A DNA stretch of 64,000 nucleotides from CAZEJS01 sp964512645 (GCA_964512645.1 CAZEJS010000003.1:62001-126000), one strand, 5' to 3'. Positions 52,524 to 61,587 are shown, counted from the stretch's first letter. Translations and numbers: made by a program. The notes: generated by a model from the sequence alone, not told the origin.

Positions 52524-53597
52524 ATGATGGAGAGAAGAGCGACAAGACGGATAATGCTGGGGAGCGTGCCGGTTGGCGGCGGCGCGACGGTGAGCGTGCA
52601 GTCGATGACCAACACTCCCACTGACGACCCCGGCGCGACACTCGCCCAGATCCGGGAACTAGAGAGCGCCGGTTGTGAGATAGTCAGGGTCGCCGTGCCC
52701 GACTCCGCCGCCGCGGAGTCCCTCCCCGGGATCATCGCCGGGACGCACATCCCGGTGGTTGCCGACCTGCATTTCGACTGGCAGCTGGCCTTCCTGGTAA
52801 TGGAAGCGGGGGCCCACGGGATACGGATCAACCCCGGCACAATCGCCAGCAAGCAGCGCCTGAGGGAGATCGGCCTCGAGGCCGCCGCGCGGGGCGTCTG
52901 CGTTCGCGTCGGGGTCAACGCGGGGTCGGTCGAGAAGGGGCGCAAAGCCAGGGGAAGGAGGGCCGAGGCCGAGGCGCTGGCGGTGAGCGCCCTGGAGGGC
53001 GTCGCGATCATGGAATCGTGCGGGGTCGAGAACATCAAGGTCAGCGTGAAAGCGTCGGACGTTCCCCGCACGCTCGAGGCGTACCGTATCGTCTCGGAGC
53101 GCACCGACTGGCCGCTCCACGTTGGCCTGACCGAAGCGGGGACGCTGTGGTCCGGCACCATCAAGAGCGCGGTCGGCATAGGGGCGCTCCTGGCGGGCGG
53201 GATAGGCGACACAATTCGCGTGTCGCTGACCGCTCCCCCGGTCGAGGAGGTCAGGGTAGGGCGGAGGATACTCTCTTCCCTGGGACTGGCGCCGGCCGGC
53301 CCGGAAGTGATATCTTGCCCGACGTGTGCCCGAAGCGAGATAGACGTGATAGATCTTGCGACACGCGTGGAGCAGGCGCTCGAGGGCCTGCGGGCGCCGC
53401 TGACCGTGGCGGTGATGGGGTGCGCGGTGAACGGCCCGGGAGAGGCGCGCGAAGCGGACATCGGCATCGCCGGAGGCCGGGAATCCGGGCTGCTGTTCGT
53501 CAAAGGGGAGATGCTCAGAAAGGTGCCTCCCGGGAGAATGCTCGAAGAGCTCCTGCGCGAGATCGACAAGGCCGCCCGGGAGATGTCGGAAGGATAG
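52524..53597 (+). CDS. ispG: HMB-PP synthase IspG (GcpE)
   Basis: 357 residues. TIM-barrel N-terminus (VSVQSMTNTPTDD, VADLHFDWQLA, RINPGTI) and the [4Fe-4S] region with C265 and C268 (ISCPTCARSE), C300 and E307 (MGCAVNGPGE). Penultimate enzyme of the MEP pathway. ATG at 52524 or 52527; no strong SD. Preceded by a 161-bp gap with a GATAAT at 52456 (possible -10) and a GGCGCCG/CGGCGCC hairpin near 52474-52502. Confidence 0.95.
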   Translation: MMERRATRRIMLGSVPVGGGATVSVQSMTNTPTDDPGATLAQIRELESAGCEIVRVAVPDSAAAESLPGIIAGTHIPVVADLHFDWQLAFLVMEAGAHGIRINPGTIASKQRLREIGLEAAARGVCVRVGVNAGSVEKGRKARGRRAEAEALAVSALEGVAIMESCGVENIKVSVKASDVPRTLEAYRIVSERTDWPLHVGLTEAGTLWSGTIKSAVGIGALLAGGIGDTIRVSLTAPPVEEVRVGRRILSSLGLAPAGPEVISCPTCARSEIDVIDLATRVEQALEGLRAPLTVAVMGCAVNGPGEAREADIGIAGGRESGLLFVKGEMLRKVPPGRMLEELLREIDKAAREMSEG

Positions 53598-53601
53598 AAG
53601 G

Positions 53602-55308
53602 TTGCAGTTCACAAGGGTTCTGGTCCCCACTCTGAAGGAGAAGCCGGCCGAGGCTGAGGTGCTGAGCCACGAGCTGCTGCTGCGCGCGGGCATGATGCGT
53701 TCGGTCGCCTCGGGCGTCTATACGCTGCTGCCCCTGGGCTGCCGGGCGCTGGACGCCATCGAGAACATCGTCCGCGAAGAGCTGAACAGGGCCGGTGCCA
53801 TGGAGGTCGTCCTCCCCAGCCTGCACCCTTCGGACCCGTGGATCGGCAGCGGGCGCTGGTTCGCCTACGGGGCGGAGATGATGCGGCTCAAGGACCGCCA
53901 GGGGCGGGATTTCTGCCTGGGCCCCACGGCGGAGGAGTTGATCACTGAAACGGTGGGGCGCGCGGCCCCCTCCTACCGGGACCTCCCGGTGAACCTCTAC
54001 CAGATACAGACCAAGTTTCGCGACGAGATGCGTCCCAGGTTCGGCCTGATGAGGGGACGCGAGTTCAGGATGATGGACGCCTACAGTTTCCACGCGGACG
54101 AGGCCGGGCTGGACGAGACTTACGCGGCGATGCGCGCGGCGTACCTGGAGATCGCCCGCAGGTGTTCACTGGTGACCGTGGTGGTCGAAGCGTCGACGGG
54201 CCTGATAGGCGGAAACGAATCGCACGAGTTCATGGTCCGCTCACAGGTGGGGGAGGACGAACTCGTCCTGTGCGGCGCCTGCGGCTACGGGGCCAACTCC
54301 GAGCTCGAGCGCCATTCCCCGGGAACGTCCTTTGGCGGCGCACCCTCGCCTCTGGAGGAGGTGCACACGCCGGGCACGACCTCCATAGAGGAGGTCTCGG
54401 CGTTCCTCGGCGTGTCTCCCGCTGATGTCGTGAAGTGCGTGCTGTACGTCCTGGATGGCGAGGTTGTCGCAGCCTTCGTGCCGGGGTACCGGGAGGTCTC
54501 CGAAGCCAAACTGGCCCGGTACCTGGGAACCGAGGAGTTCCACGTGATGAGGGACGACGAGAGGGAAGCGTTCCCCGGGCTCACCCCGGGGTTCGTTGGC
54601 CCGGTGGCGCTGGAGGGCGTGCGAGCGGTGTTCGATCTCGAGCTCCAGGGAAAGGCGGGCATGGTCACGGGCGCCAACCGGGTGGACTATCACTACCGCG
54701 GAGCCGAGGAGGGCCGCGATTTCACCGCCGAGCCGGCGGCCGACATAGCCGGGCCGGTGGGCGGAGACACCTGCGCATCCTGCGGGGCGGTCCTGGAGAT
54801 CGCGCGCGGCATCGAGATCGGTCACATCTTCAAGCTGGGCGTGAAATACAGCGCCGCCCTGTCGGCCGATTTCACCGACAGGGACGGCCAGCCGAAGCCG
54901 ATGATAATGGGTACGTACGGCATCGGTACTTCGAGGATGCTGCAGACCGTGGTGGAGCAGCACCACGACGATTGGGGCATCAAGTGGCCGAAAGCGGTCG
55001 CGCCTCTGCCCGTCGAGATAGTGGTCCTGGCTACCGAGGGCGGCGGGCAGGCCGCCGCGGCGTCGCGTCTCCAGCGCGCCCTCGGCGACAGGGGGCTGGA
55101 GGCGCTGATCGATTCGCGGGAAGTCAGCCCGGGCATCAAGTTCAACGACGCGGACCTGGTCGGGCTGCCCGTACAGCTAATCGTCGGCAAGAAGCTGCCG
55201 GCTTCCGGCAACGTGGAGATCAAGACGCGCTACACCGGCGACAGGAAGGACGTCCCGCTTGAGACTGCCGTGGAAGAGGTCGAAAGGGCCCTCGAACGGG
55301 CGCCCTGA
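53602..55308 (+). CDS. proS: Prolyl-tRNA synthetase
   Basis: 568 residues, the bacterial type with an editing INS domain. Class II motifs: motif 1 region with GVYTLLPLGCRALDAI, motif 2 FRDEMRPRFGLMRGREFRMMDAYSF, INS/YbaK domain (about 225-385; VKCVLYVLDGEVVAAFVPG), motif 3 GTYGIGTSRMLQTVVEQH, and the anticodon-binding domain. TTG start close behind ispG. The frame of the next small gene begins inside its last codons. Confidence 0.96.
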   Translation: MQFTRVLVPTLKEKPAEAEVLSHELLLRAGMMRSVASGVYTLLPLGCRALDAIENIVREELNRAGAMEVVLPSLHPSDPWIGSGRWFAYGAEMMRLKDRQGRDFCLGPTAEELITETVGRAAPSYRDLPVNLYQIQTKFRDEMRPRFGLMRGREFRMMDAYSFHADEAGLDETYAAMRAAYLEIARRCSLVTVVVEASTGLIGGNESHEFMVRSQVGEDELVLCGACGYGANSELERHSPGTSFGGAPSPLEEVHTPGTTSIEEVSAFLGVSPADVVKCVLYVLDGEVVAAFVPGYREVSEAKLARYLGTEEFHVMRDDEREAFPGLTPGFVGPVALEGVRAVFDLELQGKAGMVTGANRVDYHYRGAEEGRDFTAEPAADIAGPVGGDTCASCGAVLEIARGIEIGHIFKLGVKYSAALSADFTDRDGQPKPMIMGTYGIGTSRMLQTVVEQHHDDWGIKWPKAVAPLPVEIVVLATEGGGQAAAASRLQRALGDRGLEALIDSREVSPGIKFNDADLVGLPVQLIVGKKLPASGNVEIKTRYTGDRKDVPLETAVEEVERALERAP

Positions 55309-55327
55309 GCCGCGCCGCGCCGAATGG

Positions 55328-55531
55328 GTGAGAGTGACCATCGCACCCGACGCCGTGATCGCCGGGATGCTCGCCGGCGCCCTGGACTCCGAGGGCATAC
55401 CGCACTTCGAGAAGAAGCTGGGGTTCGACATGCCGACGGTGCCTACCAACCAGACCGCGATAATGGTGCCGGGCCGGTACCTCGAGCGGGCGACCGAGCT
55501 GTTGAGCGGCATCACCGAGATACAGGGGTAA
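55328..55531 (+). CDS. Small DUF2007-like protein
   Basis: 67 residues if started at GTG 55328 (a second GTG is at 55334; upstream TTG 55259 lies inside proS). RVTIAPDAVIAGMLAGALDSEGIPHFEKKL fits the beta-alpha-beta DUF2007 pattern (a putative signal-transducing domain). Weak SD, so the start is uncertain. Lies 4 bases before pgsA and is probably co-translated with it. Confidence 0.6.
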   Translation: MRVTIAPDAVIAGMLAGALDSEGIPHFEKKLGFDMPTVPTNQTAIMVPGRYLERATELLSGITEIQG

Positions 55532-55535
55532 CGGA

Positions 55536-56225
55536 ATGGCGGAGGACGAGGAAGCGGTGACCCGGGCCGCGGATGTCGAGGCCGCGGCGCCGGCGGAGAA
55601 CGGGGGCGCCGGGAACCCGACCAGGGGACAGGTGCGCGAGGAGGGCCTGCGCTGGTTCGGCGACTTCTATTTCCGGCCGTTCTTCTGGTTCTTCGGCGTT
55701 ACGCGTATGTCCCCGAACGTCATCACCATCCTGGGGATGGGCATGGCCGTGGCGTGCGGTTACTTTCTCTCGGTCGGCAGCGTGCCCCTTGCCGCGGTCT
55801 TCTTCGCGCTCTCCGGAATACTGGACCTCATGGACGGGTACGTCGCCAAGAAACTGGACAGGGTCACCGAGTTCGGCTCTTTCCTCGACTCGTTCTCCGA
55901 CAGGGTAAGCGACGCGGCCATATACCTGGGGATCGCCCTCCTCTACATGCGCAGGGATGAAGGGGTCTACGTGGGGTTGGCCTTCGTGCTCCTCGTCGTT
56001 TCCTTCCTCATCAGCTATACGCGTGCGAAGGCGGAGGCGCTCGGCGTAACCTGCAAGGCCGGGCTCATGGCCAGGGCGCCGCGCTTCCTCGCGGTGGGGC
56101 TCGGGCTGTTCTTCAACGGTCTTTCGCCATGGGTCCTCAGGGGAGTGCTCTGGGCCGTGTCGGCGCTGATGGTCGAGACGCTGATGGCGCGCCTCGTGGA
56201 AGTCTGGAAGGCGCTCGACAGGTGA
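55536..56225 (+). CDS. pgsA: CDP-alcohol phosphatidyltransferase (PgsA/PI-phosphate synthase-like)
   Basis: 229 residues, six membrane helices. Signature DLMDGYVAKKLDRVTEFGSFLDSFSD: DGxxA(K)x8GxxxDxxxD, with Lys in place of the usual Arg. N-terminal 30 residues are acidic and cytosolic. The next gene is an acyltransferase of the PatA type, and a PimA-like gene follows further on, so a phosphatidylinositol-phosphate synthase is more likely than PG-phosphate synthase; this is inference from gene order. Confidence 0.85.
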   Translation: MAEDEEAVTRAADVEAAAPAENGGAGNPTRGQVREEGLRWFGDFYFRPFFWFFGVTRMSPNVITILGMGMAVACGYFLSVGSVPLAAVFFALSGILDLMDGYVAKKLDRVTEFGSFLDSFSDRVSDAAIYLGIALLYMRRDEGVYVGLAFVLLVVSFLISYTRAKAEALGVTCKAGLMARAPRFLAVGLGLFFNGLSPWVLRGVLWAVSALMVETLMARLVEVWKALDR

Positions 56226-57100
56226 AGCTCACTTACTATCTCTTTCTCGCCGCCGACAGGGTGGTGGCCAGGCTGCCGGTCCGCTTCACCAGGGCCGCGG
56301 CCCGCGCCGGATCGCTCCTGTACCTGTACCTGTTCCCGCGCAAGCGCCGCCTGGTGGAGAAGAACATGAGGCGGGCCCTCGGGCCGGAGGCTTCCGACGC
56401 GCAGGTGCGGCGGACCGCCCGCAGGTGCGCGAGGTACTACGCGGACTACTGGGTGGACATACTCTGGTTGCCCACCAAGTCCCGCGAGTACGTCCTGGAG
56501 CGTTTCGACAAGATCAACAGGGAACCGCTGGAGGCCGCGGTTGCCGCAGGCCGGGGCCTGATCATCGTGCTGCCGCACTTCGGATCCTGGGAGGCGGGGG
56601 CCGTCTACCTGTCCAGCCTGGGCGACTTCGCCGCGGTCGCGGAGGTACTGAAGCCGCCGGAGCTCTTCGAGATGTTCTGCAGGCTCCGGGCCGGCGTGGG
56701 GATCACCATCTTTCCTTACGACCACAAGCCCGGGACCCGGGACAGGATGGTCGAGGCGCTGAAAGGGGGGATGATACTCGCCCTGCTCTGCGACCGCGAC
56801 CTCAAAGGCGGCGGCGTGGAAGTGGAGTTCTTCGGGGAAAAGACCACCCTTCCGCCGGGGCCCGCCACGCTCGCCATGCGCAGCGGCTCCCCGATCATCT
56901 GCGTGAACGTGCGCAACCTCGAAGACGGTACCTGGGTAGGACACGGGCTCGACCCTATCTGCGTCGAGGAGTGCGGCGACCAGGAATCCGTCGTCAGGGA
57001 CACCATGCAGAAGATCGCCACGAGCCTCGAGGTCCTCATAAGCGAAGACCCCGCCCAGTGGCACATGTTCATGCCCGCATGGCCGTCCGACAGGGAGTGA
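56222..57100 (+). CDS. Lysophospholipid/PIM acyltransferase, LpxL/PatA-like
   Basis: 292 residues of the LpxL/HtrB (LABLAT) family. Catalytic HFGSWE (His119, Glu124: HX4E), preceded by KRRLVEKNMRRALG and RYYADYWVDILWLP, and followed by LALLCDRDLKGGGVEVEFFGE. In mycobacteria the matching gene after pgsA acylates phosphatidylinositol mannosides. GTG start overlaps the pgsA stop. A membrane-anchored cytosolic enzyme. Confidence 0.85.
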   Translation: MKLTYYLFLAADRVVARLPVRFTRAAARAGSLLYLYLFPRKRRLVEKNMRRALGPEASDAQVRRTARRCARYYADYWVDILWLPTKSREYVLERFDKINREPLEAAVAAGRGLIIVLPHFGSWEAGAVYLSSLGDFAAVAEVLKPPELFEMFCRLRAGVGITIFPYDHKPGTRDRMVEALKGGMILALLCDRDLKGGGVEVEFFGEKTTLPPGPATLAMRSGSPIICVNVRNLEDGTWVGHGLDPICVEECGDQESVVRDTMQKIATSLEVLISEDPAQWHMFMPAWPSDRE

Positions 57101-58195
57101 TCAGGCGAGCACCCGGGAGACAGCCTCCGCGGTGTCTTTCTGGCGCACCAGGGACCCGTGCGTTCCCTCAACCTGAACAGGAGCCGACAGCCCGTGCTCA
57201 CGGGCGAAAGCCGCCAGGCTCGCCGGGTCGTTCAGCCAGGCCTTACAGGTTCCGAGCACGGTAACCACCGCCTCCTGCCCGGCGGGAAAGCGGGGAGCGG
57301 GGAGCGAGGCGATGAGTCTCGAGAGGCTTATCCGCTTCCCTCCTTCGGCGCGCGCCGTCGGCCTTGCCGCCTCCGCCAGCACCGAGGCGAGGCTGCATTC
57401 CCTGAACGCGTCCACGTCGTGGTGTCCCCGGGCGTCCCTGGCGGGCGGGTCGATGGCCACCGCACTGCGGACCGCGCCGCGGGAAGCGAGTTCGATCGCC
57501 AGGAGGCCCCCCAGTCCGGCCCCGACGGCGTCTGTCCGGGCGTTACGGGATCTCGTCTTCAGCTCTTCGAGGGCGCCGTCCATGAGCTCCCCCATCGCCG
57601 GGTCGCCTATGCCCCTCGGGTTCAGGCCGTGGCCGTCGAGGTCGATGGTCAGCGTGTCGTACCCGCGGCAGGCGAAGGCCTCCGCGAGACGGGCGGCGTC
57701 CGCGCGGGTTCCTCCGTAGTCGTGCAGCAGGAGGACGGCGCCCCCGACTGACCGCGGCTCGCAGCCGCGGAAATAAGTGCCGGGAACCGAAACGCCGGTA
57801 AGTTCCACCGAGAGGTCTTCGCCGCAGGACCGGGCGCGGTCTGAACGGGCGCTGCCGCTCCCGGGTGAACGGCGCATGACGAAGGCCAGCTGGGCGAGGG
57901 CGCCTTGAATGAGGGTTGCCACCACCAGGCCGCCGGACATCACCAGTAAGGTCTCCGCCCCCTCCAGGTCGGGAGAAGCGAAGTGGCCCCTGCCGCTGAA
58001 GTACCAGGCGCAACTGGCCGCCGCGATCGCCGCTCCCACCGCGTAGCTCGCCGCGCGCCTGTCCGGGCGGCCGGTCAGGGACAGGCCGTTCAGGCGTTTC
58101 CAGGCGACGACTACCTGCCACAGGCCCAGGAAGAAAAAGACGAAGAACAGGAACATGGCCGGCAGGTCTCCCCGCATATGCATCAGGCGTGTCAT
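57101..58195 (-). CDS. Alpha/beta hydrolase with N-terminal membrane helices
   Basis: 364 residues. Three N-terminal membrane helices (about 10-105), then an alpha/beta-hydrolase domain: AVLLLHDYGGTRADAARLAEAF (oxyanion region), TIDLDGHGLNPRG, and AVGAGLGGLLAIEL where the nucleophile position reads G-A-G-L-G-G rather than G-x-S-x-G, so no obvious Ser nucleophile is visible. GTHGSLV near the end is a candidate for the His. It may be inactive or use another residue. Overlaps the PAP2 gene by 4 bases; inserted on the minus strand between the acyltransferase and PimA-like genes. Confidence 0.7.
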   Translation of the reverse strand: MTRLMHMRGDLPAMFLFFVFFFLGLWQVVVAWKRLNGLSLTGRPDRRAASYAVGAAIAAASCAWYFSGRGHFASPDLEGAETLLVMSGGLVVATLIQGALAQLAFVMRRSPGSGSARSDRARSCGEDLSVELTGVSVPGTYFRGCEPRSVGGAVLLLHDYGGTRADAARLAEAFACRGYDTLTIDLDGHGLNPRGIGDPAMGELMDGALEELKTRSRNARTDAVGAGLGGLLAIELASRGAVRSAVAIDPPARDARGHHDVDAFRECSLASVLAEAARPTARAEGGKRISLSRLIASLPAPRFPAGQEAVVTVLGTCKAWLNDPASLAAFAREHGLSAPVQVEGTHGSLVRQKDTAEAVSRVLA

Positions 58196-58830
58196 CCGTC
58201 CCCCTTTCCGGCGGGCCAGGTGTCGCGCCATGAAGCGAGCAGCCTGTCCAGGGCCGAGACGAGCCGGTCGGCCGGCGGCGCGTACAGAGGTTCTGCCGCC
58301 AATACAGCCAGCACGCACCCGGAGGCGAGGAGAAATCCGCCGACGACATCCAGCGGATAATGCACCCCGGCGGCGACGCGCGCCACGCTCATGAGCGTGG
58401 CCAGCCCGAGCATGACCCCTCCCAGCCGGCGACGGTAGGCGAACACACCCAGGGCAAATGTGTAGCCGAGCGTCGCGGCGTTGGAAGGGAACGAAGAATC
58501 GGTGTTACGGTAGAAGAGCAGGTGAACCGCCTGGGTGGAGAACGGCCTGGGCCTGAAGAACAGGCTGTTAAGCCCGTACAGTATGGTCATAGACAGGGCG
58601 ACGGCCGCCACGGTACAGATTATGCAGCGCACGGCCGTGACCCGGCCGGAGTGCTTACGTGACAACGGCAGCATCGCCAGGACCATCAGGGCGAGGATTG
58701 CCGGAAGAACATGGTCGTCGGCGCCGAGGCGCACCAGCCAGTCCGTCACGGCGTTACTGCCGGCGATGGAGTTCAGGCCACGGAACACCGCCCTGTCCAA
58801 CGCTATGAGAAACTGAAAGAAGGCGCCCAT
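58192..58830 (-). CDS. PAP2-superfamily membrane protein, divergent active site
   Basis: 212 residues, about six membrane helices. C1 motif reads LNSLFFRPRPF (Asn where the usual Lys of KxxFxRPRP is), C2 reads SFPSNAAT (Ala where the usual PSGH/PSNH has His), C3 reads ARVAAGVHYPLDV (Arg, His and Asp kept, Ser absent). So two catalytic-site residues of the superfamily are missing; activity may be reduced or changed. ATG at 58830 with GGGAGG 8 bases upstream. Divergent from the PimA-like gene. Confidence 0.8.
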   Translation of the reverse strand: MGAFFQFLIALDRAVFRGLNSIAGSNAVTDWLVRLGADDHVLPAILALMVLAMLPLSRKHSGRVTAVRCIICTVAAVALSMTILYGLNSLFFRPRPFSTQAVHLLFYRNTDSSFPSNAATLGYTFALGVFAYRRRLGGVMLGLATLMSVARVAAGVHYPLDVVGGFLLASGCVLAVLAAEPLYAPPADRLVSALDRLLASWRDTWPAGKGDG

Positions 58831-58883
58831 GCGCCGCACCTCCCGGGTAGACGGGCGGGAGATTTCGAACAATGATTAAGATA

Positions 58884-58895
58884 CCCGATATCGGG
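58884..58895. promoter_or_regulatory. 12-bp palindrome CCCGATATCGGG
   Basis: Lies between the divergent PAP2-like and PimA-like genes, 20 bases before the PimA-like ATG. Operator-like by position and symmetry; a 12-bp palindrome alone can be chance. Confidence 0.35.
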
Positions 58896-58915
58896 CGCAG
58901 TTGCATGGTGGTGTT

Positions 58916-60007
58916 ATGAAGGTAGCCCTTGTCTCGCCGTACTCGTGGGCGCACCCCGGCGGCGTTAACAACCACATATCCGGGCTCGCGGGGAGACTGG
59001 CGGGCCGCGGGCACTCGGTGACGATCATCGCCCCCGAAGCGACCGGGCACTGCGCGGCTGAGCGCCTTGTCGACGCCGGGCGCTCGGTGCCGGTGCCGGC
59101 GAACGGCTCGGTGGCGCGCCTCGCGCTGGCGCCCGGCACTTCCGGGCGCGTCCGCCGCGCGATTGAGCGGGGCGGGTTTGAGGTCGTCCACGTACACGAG
59201 CCCATGGTCCCGATGATATCGATCGCCGCTGTCCGCGCCGCCGACTGCCGGGTGGTCGCGACTTTCCATTCGGCCGGGGACGGGCCTTCCGTCCTCTACC
59301 GGCTTGCCGCGGCGTGCATCCCCGGCGTCCCCGGGAGGCTGGATGTCCGGATCGCCGTGTCGGAGGCCGCGCGCGATCAGGCGGCGCGCTACCTTCCCGG
59401 GGAGTACCTCGTCGTGCCCAACGGGGTGGAGGTGGAGAGGTTTTCCGGGGCGCCGCGCACCGGGCGCTCCGACGGTGCTCCCGAGATCCTCTTCGTCGGC
59501 AGGAACGAACCGCGAAAAGGGTTATCGGTGCTCCTGGACGCCTTTCCGGAGGTGTGCCGGAGGGTGCCGGGCGCCCGCTTGAAGATAATCGGTTCCGGCG
59601 TAACCGGGGCGTCGATAGCGCAGTCCCTCGCACCGCCGCTCCGGGACCGGGTAACCGTCCTCGGGTTCGTGGAGAACGAGGAACTCCCCGGTCACTACGC
59701 GGCGGCGGACGTCTTCTGCGCGCCGGCGCTGGGAGGAGAGAGTTTCGGGATAGTCCTCGTCGAGGCGATGGCCGCGGGTACCCCCGTGGTTGCCTCGGAC
59801 ATCCCCGGTTACAGGGCCGTGGTGGAGCAGGCCGGCGGGGGCGTGCTGTTCCAGTCCGGTCGGCCCTCCGACCTGGCGGGGAAGCTCTCGGCCCTTCTGG
59901 CCGACGCCCGGCGGCGGGAGGCAATCGCGGCGAAGGGAAGCCGGGGCGTGGAGCGGTTCTCCTGGGAGGCGGTAACCCCCCGCATCGAGTCCATCTACCG
60001 CGGCTGA
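58916..60007 (+). CDS. PimA-like glycosyltransferase (GT4)
   Basis: 363-residue GT-B protein. N-terminal KVALVSPYSWAHPGGVNNHISGLAGRL, then VHVHEP, and the C-terminal donor domain with LFVGRNEPRKGLSVLLDAFPEV and the GT4 E-x7-E segment ESFGIVLVEAMAAGTPVVAS. The N-terminal PYSW..PGGVxxH match and neighbours fit PimA (phosphatidylinositol alpha-mannosyltransferase). Membrane-associated cytosolic enzyme. ATG at 58916 with a GGTGGTG just upstream. Confidence 0.85.
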   Translation: MKVALVSPYSWAHPGGVNNHISGLAGRLAGRGHSVTIIAPEATGHCAAERLVDAGRSVPVPANGSVARLALAPGTSGRVRRAIERGGFEVVHVHEPMVPMISIAAVRAADCRVVATFHSAGDGPSVLYRLAAACIPGVPGRLDVRIAVSEAARDQAARYLPGEYLVVPNGVEVERFSGAPRTGRSDGAPEILFVGRNEPRKGLSVLLDAFPEVCRRVPGARLKIIGSGVTGASIAQSLAPPLRDRVTVLGFVENEELPGHYAAADVFCAPALGGESFGIVLVEAMAAGTPVVASDIPGYRAVVEQAGGGVLFQSGRPSDLAGKLSALLADARRREAIAAKGSRGVERFSWEAVTPRIESIYRG

Positions 60008-60118
60008 CGCGAAGTTGCCCGAAGTGGACAGGCGGACGGCGGCCCTGCGCGTTCCGGAAGCCGATACCCGCCGACCGCATCGCGACGCCCGGCGCCCCGA
60101 ACCCCTTCGAGCGCGCCG

Positions 60119-61504
60119 CTACATCGGTGGCTTGATTTCGACGGGTGCGTTGAAGCCGGAAAGAGACGCTTCGATATGGCAGTCGAACCGCCCCAGCTTG
60201 ATTGTCTCCAGGCCGGCGGCGTCAACGCGGACGTGCCGTACGTACTTCGTCTGAGGATCGACCCATATCTCAACCGCTGAGGCGGTGGCCTCGGTGGTCT
60301 CCACGCCGGGGAAGAAGCTCCCGGCGAACCGGGCGCCCCCTTCGTATGCGACATGGTCGCACTCGACTCCGTCCACCACCTGCCGGTCGATGAACCGGGA
60401 GCCGGAAACGTCGGAGAACAGCGCGGCGGAGGTGAAGTCGGGACCCGAGGGGCCGAGGGAAGCCTCCCACCTCCCCGCCGCGGTCGATTTGCACGTCCTG
60501 CCGGATGCGGTGACGTACTCAACCGCGGGATGGTAGACGGCGTCGGCGAACGCAGCCCTCGAATCGCCGTCGCGTGATACGTCTGCGGCCACTGCCGTCG
60601 CGACGCTGCCGGCCTTCTCGGTGTTCATCAGCACCTCGGCCTGGAGGTGGAAGGACCCCAGCCCATGCATGGCGCGCCTTGAGACCTCGAGAAGTTTGCG
60701 GGCGTCCGATTTGAAGTGGTTCCCGCCGGCGAACAGGTAGGCCAGGGCGAGCAGCACAAGTATTCCCCCGAGGGCCCCCACGATGATCCTCGGGGTGATC
60801 GCATCCAGCACCGTCTTGAGAAATGACAGGTCGGGCATCGACACCGTCCGGCCGGTGCGCGGGCCGGGCGCGGACGCGGCCCTTCCGGGCGAGCGTCCGG
60901 GACCTGGCCGCCTCGGGACGGGCGGCATTGCGGGCGCCGGGGGAGGAAATTTTTCGGGTCGCATTCCGGCCTGGAAGCCAGCGTCGCCGAGGGCGGGAGG
61001 CAGGCCGGTTATTGATCCGGGCACATCGTGCCCCGGTGGCCCGCGCCGGTTGTCTTTCTCGGGGCGCCGGGAGCTACTTCGGGTGCGCTTTCCGCGCCGT
61101 CGCCCTTCGACTTCTGAGCCGGCGAGGGCGTTCCCCGAGGTCATGATCGAGAAAGCGTCGGAAACGGCAGGACCTGAAGGCGCATGACCGCCGCCACCGC
61201 CGATCATGTAACCGCCGGTATCGGGCCCGCGGCCGGCGAAGGTGTCGTCCAGGTCAGGTGCCGGCGCGGCAAGTCCCGGCTTGCGCGCCCAACTGGGCGG
61301 CTCATCGAAAACCCCGGCTCCGAGAGCCGGTTTTTCCGGGGCCGTCTCCTCTACAGGTCCTTTGCCGACGGCGCTCCCGGAGAGGGCGTTGCCGACCAGC
61401 GGGATACTCTCCCCGCCGCCCTCGCCCCTGACGTCGAGGCGGCACTTCATGCAGAACTCCGCCATGTCGGGGTTCAGAAAGCCACAGCGCGCGCATGTTT
61501 TCAA
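60119..61504 (-). CDS. Zinc-ribbon, membrane-anchored LppX/LprG-like protein
   Basis: 461 residues in three parts. A cytosolic zinc ribbon (CARC at 4-7 and CMKC at 18-21), a long Gly/Pro/Arg-rich linker (25-235), one membrane helix (239-260, IIVGALGGILVLLALAYLFAGG), and an extracellular C-terminal domain (265-461) with the layout of the LppX/LprAFG family (LLEVSRRAMHGLGSFHLQAE ... SAVEIWVDPQTKYVRHVRVD ... LSGFNAPVEIKPP). That family carries lipids or lipoglycans. The reading of the C-terminal domain rests on pattern. TTG start with GGAGGT 6 bases upstream. Confidence 0.75.
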   Translation of the reverse strand: MKTCARCGFLNPDMAEFCMKCRLDVRGEGGGESIPLVGNALSGSAVGKGPVEETAPEKPALGAGVFDEPPSWARKPGLAAPAPDLDDTFAGRGPDTGGYMIGGGGGHAPSGPAVSDAFSIMTSGNALAGSEVEGRRRGKRTRSSSRRPEKDNRRGPPGHDVPGSITGLPPALGDAGFQAGMRPEKFPPPAPAMPPVPRRPGPGRSPGRAASAPGPRTGRTVSMPDLSFLKTVLDAITPRIIVGALGGILVLLALAYLFAGGNHFKSDARKLLEVSRRAMHGLGSFHLQAEVLMNTEKAGSVATAVAADVSRDGDSRAAFADAVYHPAVEYVTASGRTCKSTAAGRWEASLGPSGPDFTSAALFSDVSGSRFIDRQVVDGVECDHVAYEGGARFAGSFFPGVETTEATASAVEIWVDPQTKYVRHVRVDAAGLETIKLGRFDCHIEASLSGFNAPVEIKPPM

Positions 61505-61578
61505 AAGCGACCTCCGTTGGGTGGTGGCCCGGGGGGCAGCAACACCCCGCCAGGCCCGCAGGCCTCAGCGATAGTAGC

Positions 61579-61587
61579 ATTCTACCA
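61579..61587 (-). promoter_or_regulatory. Extended -10 promoter of the zinc-ribbon gene
   Basis: Minus strand TGGTAGAAT, 74 bases before the TTG start; -35 unclear. Divergent from the promoter at 61643. Confidence 0.5.
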
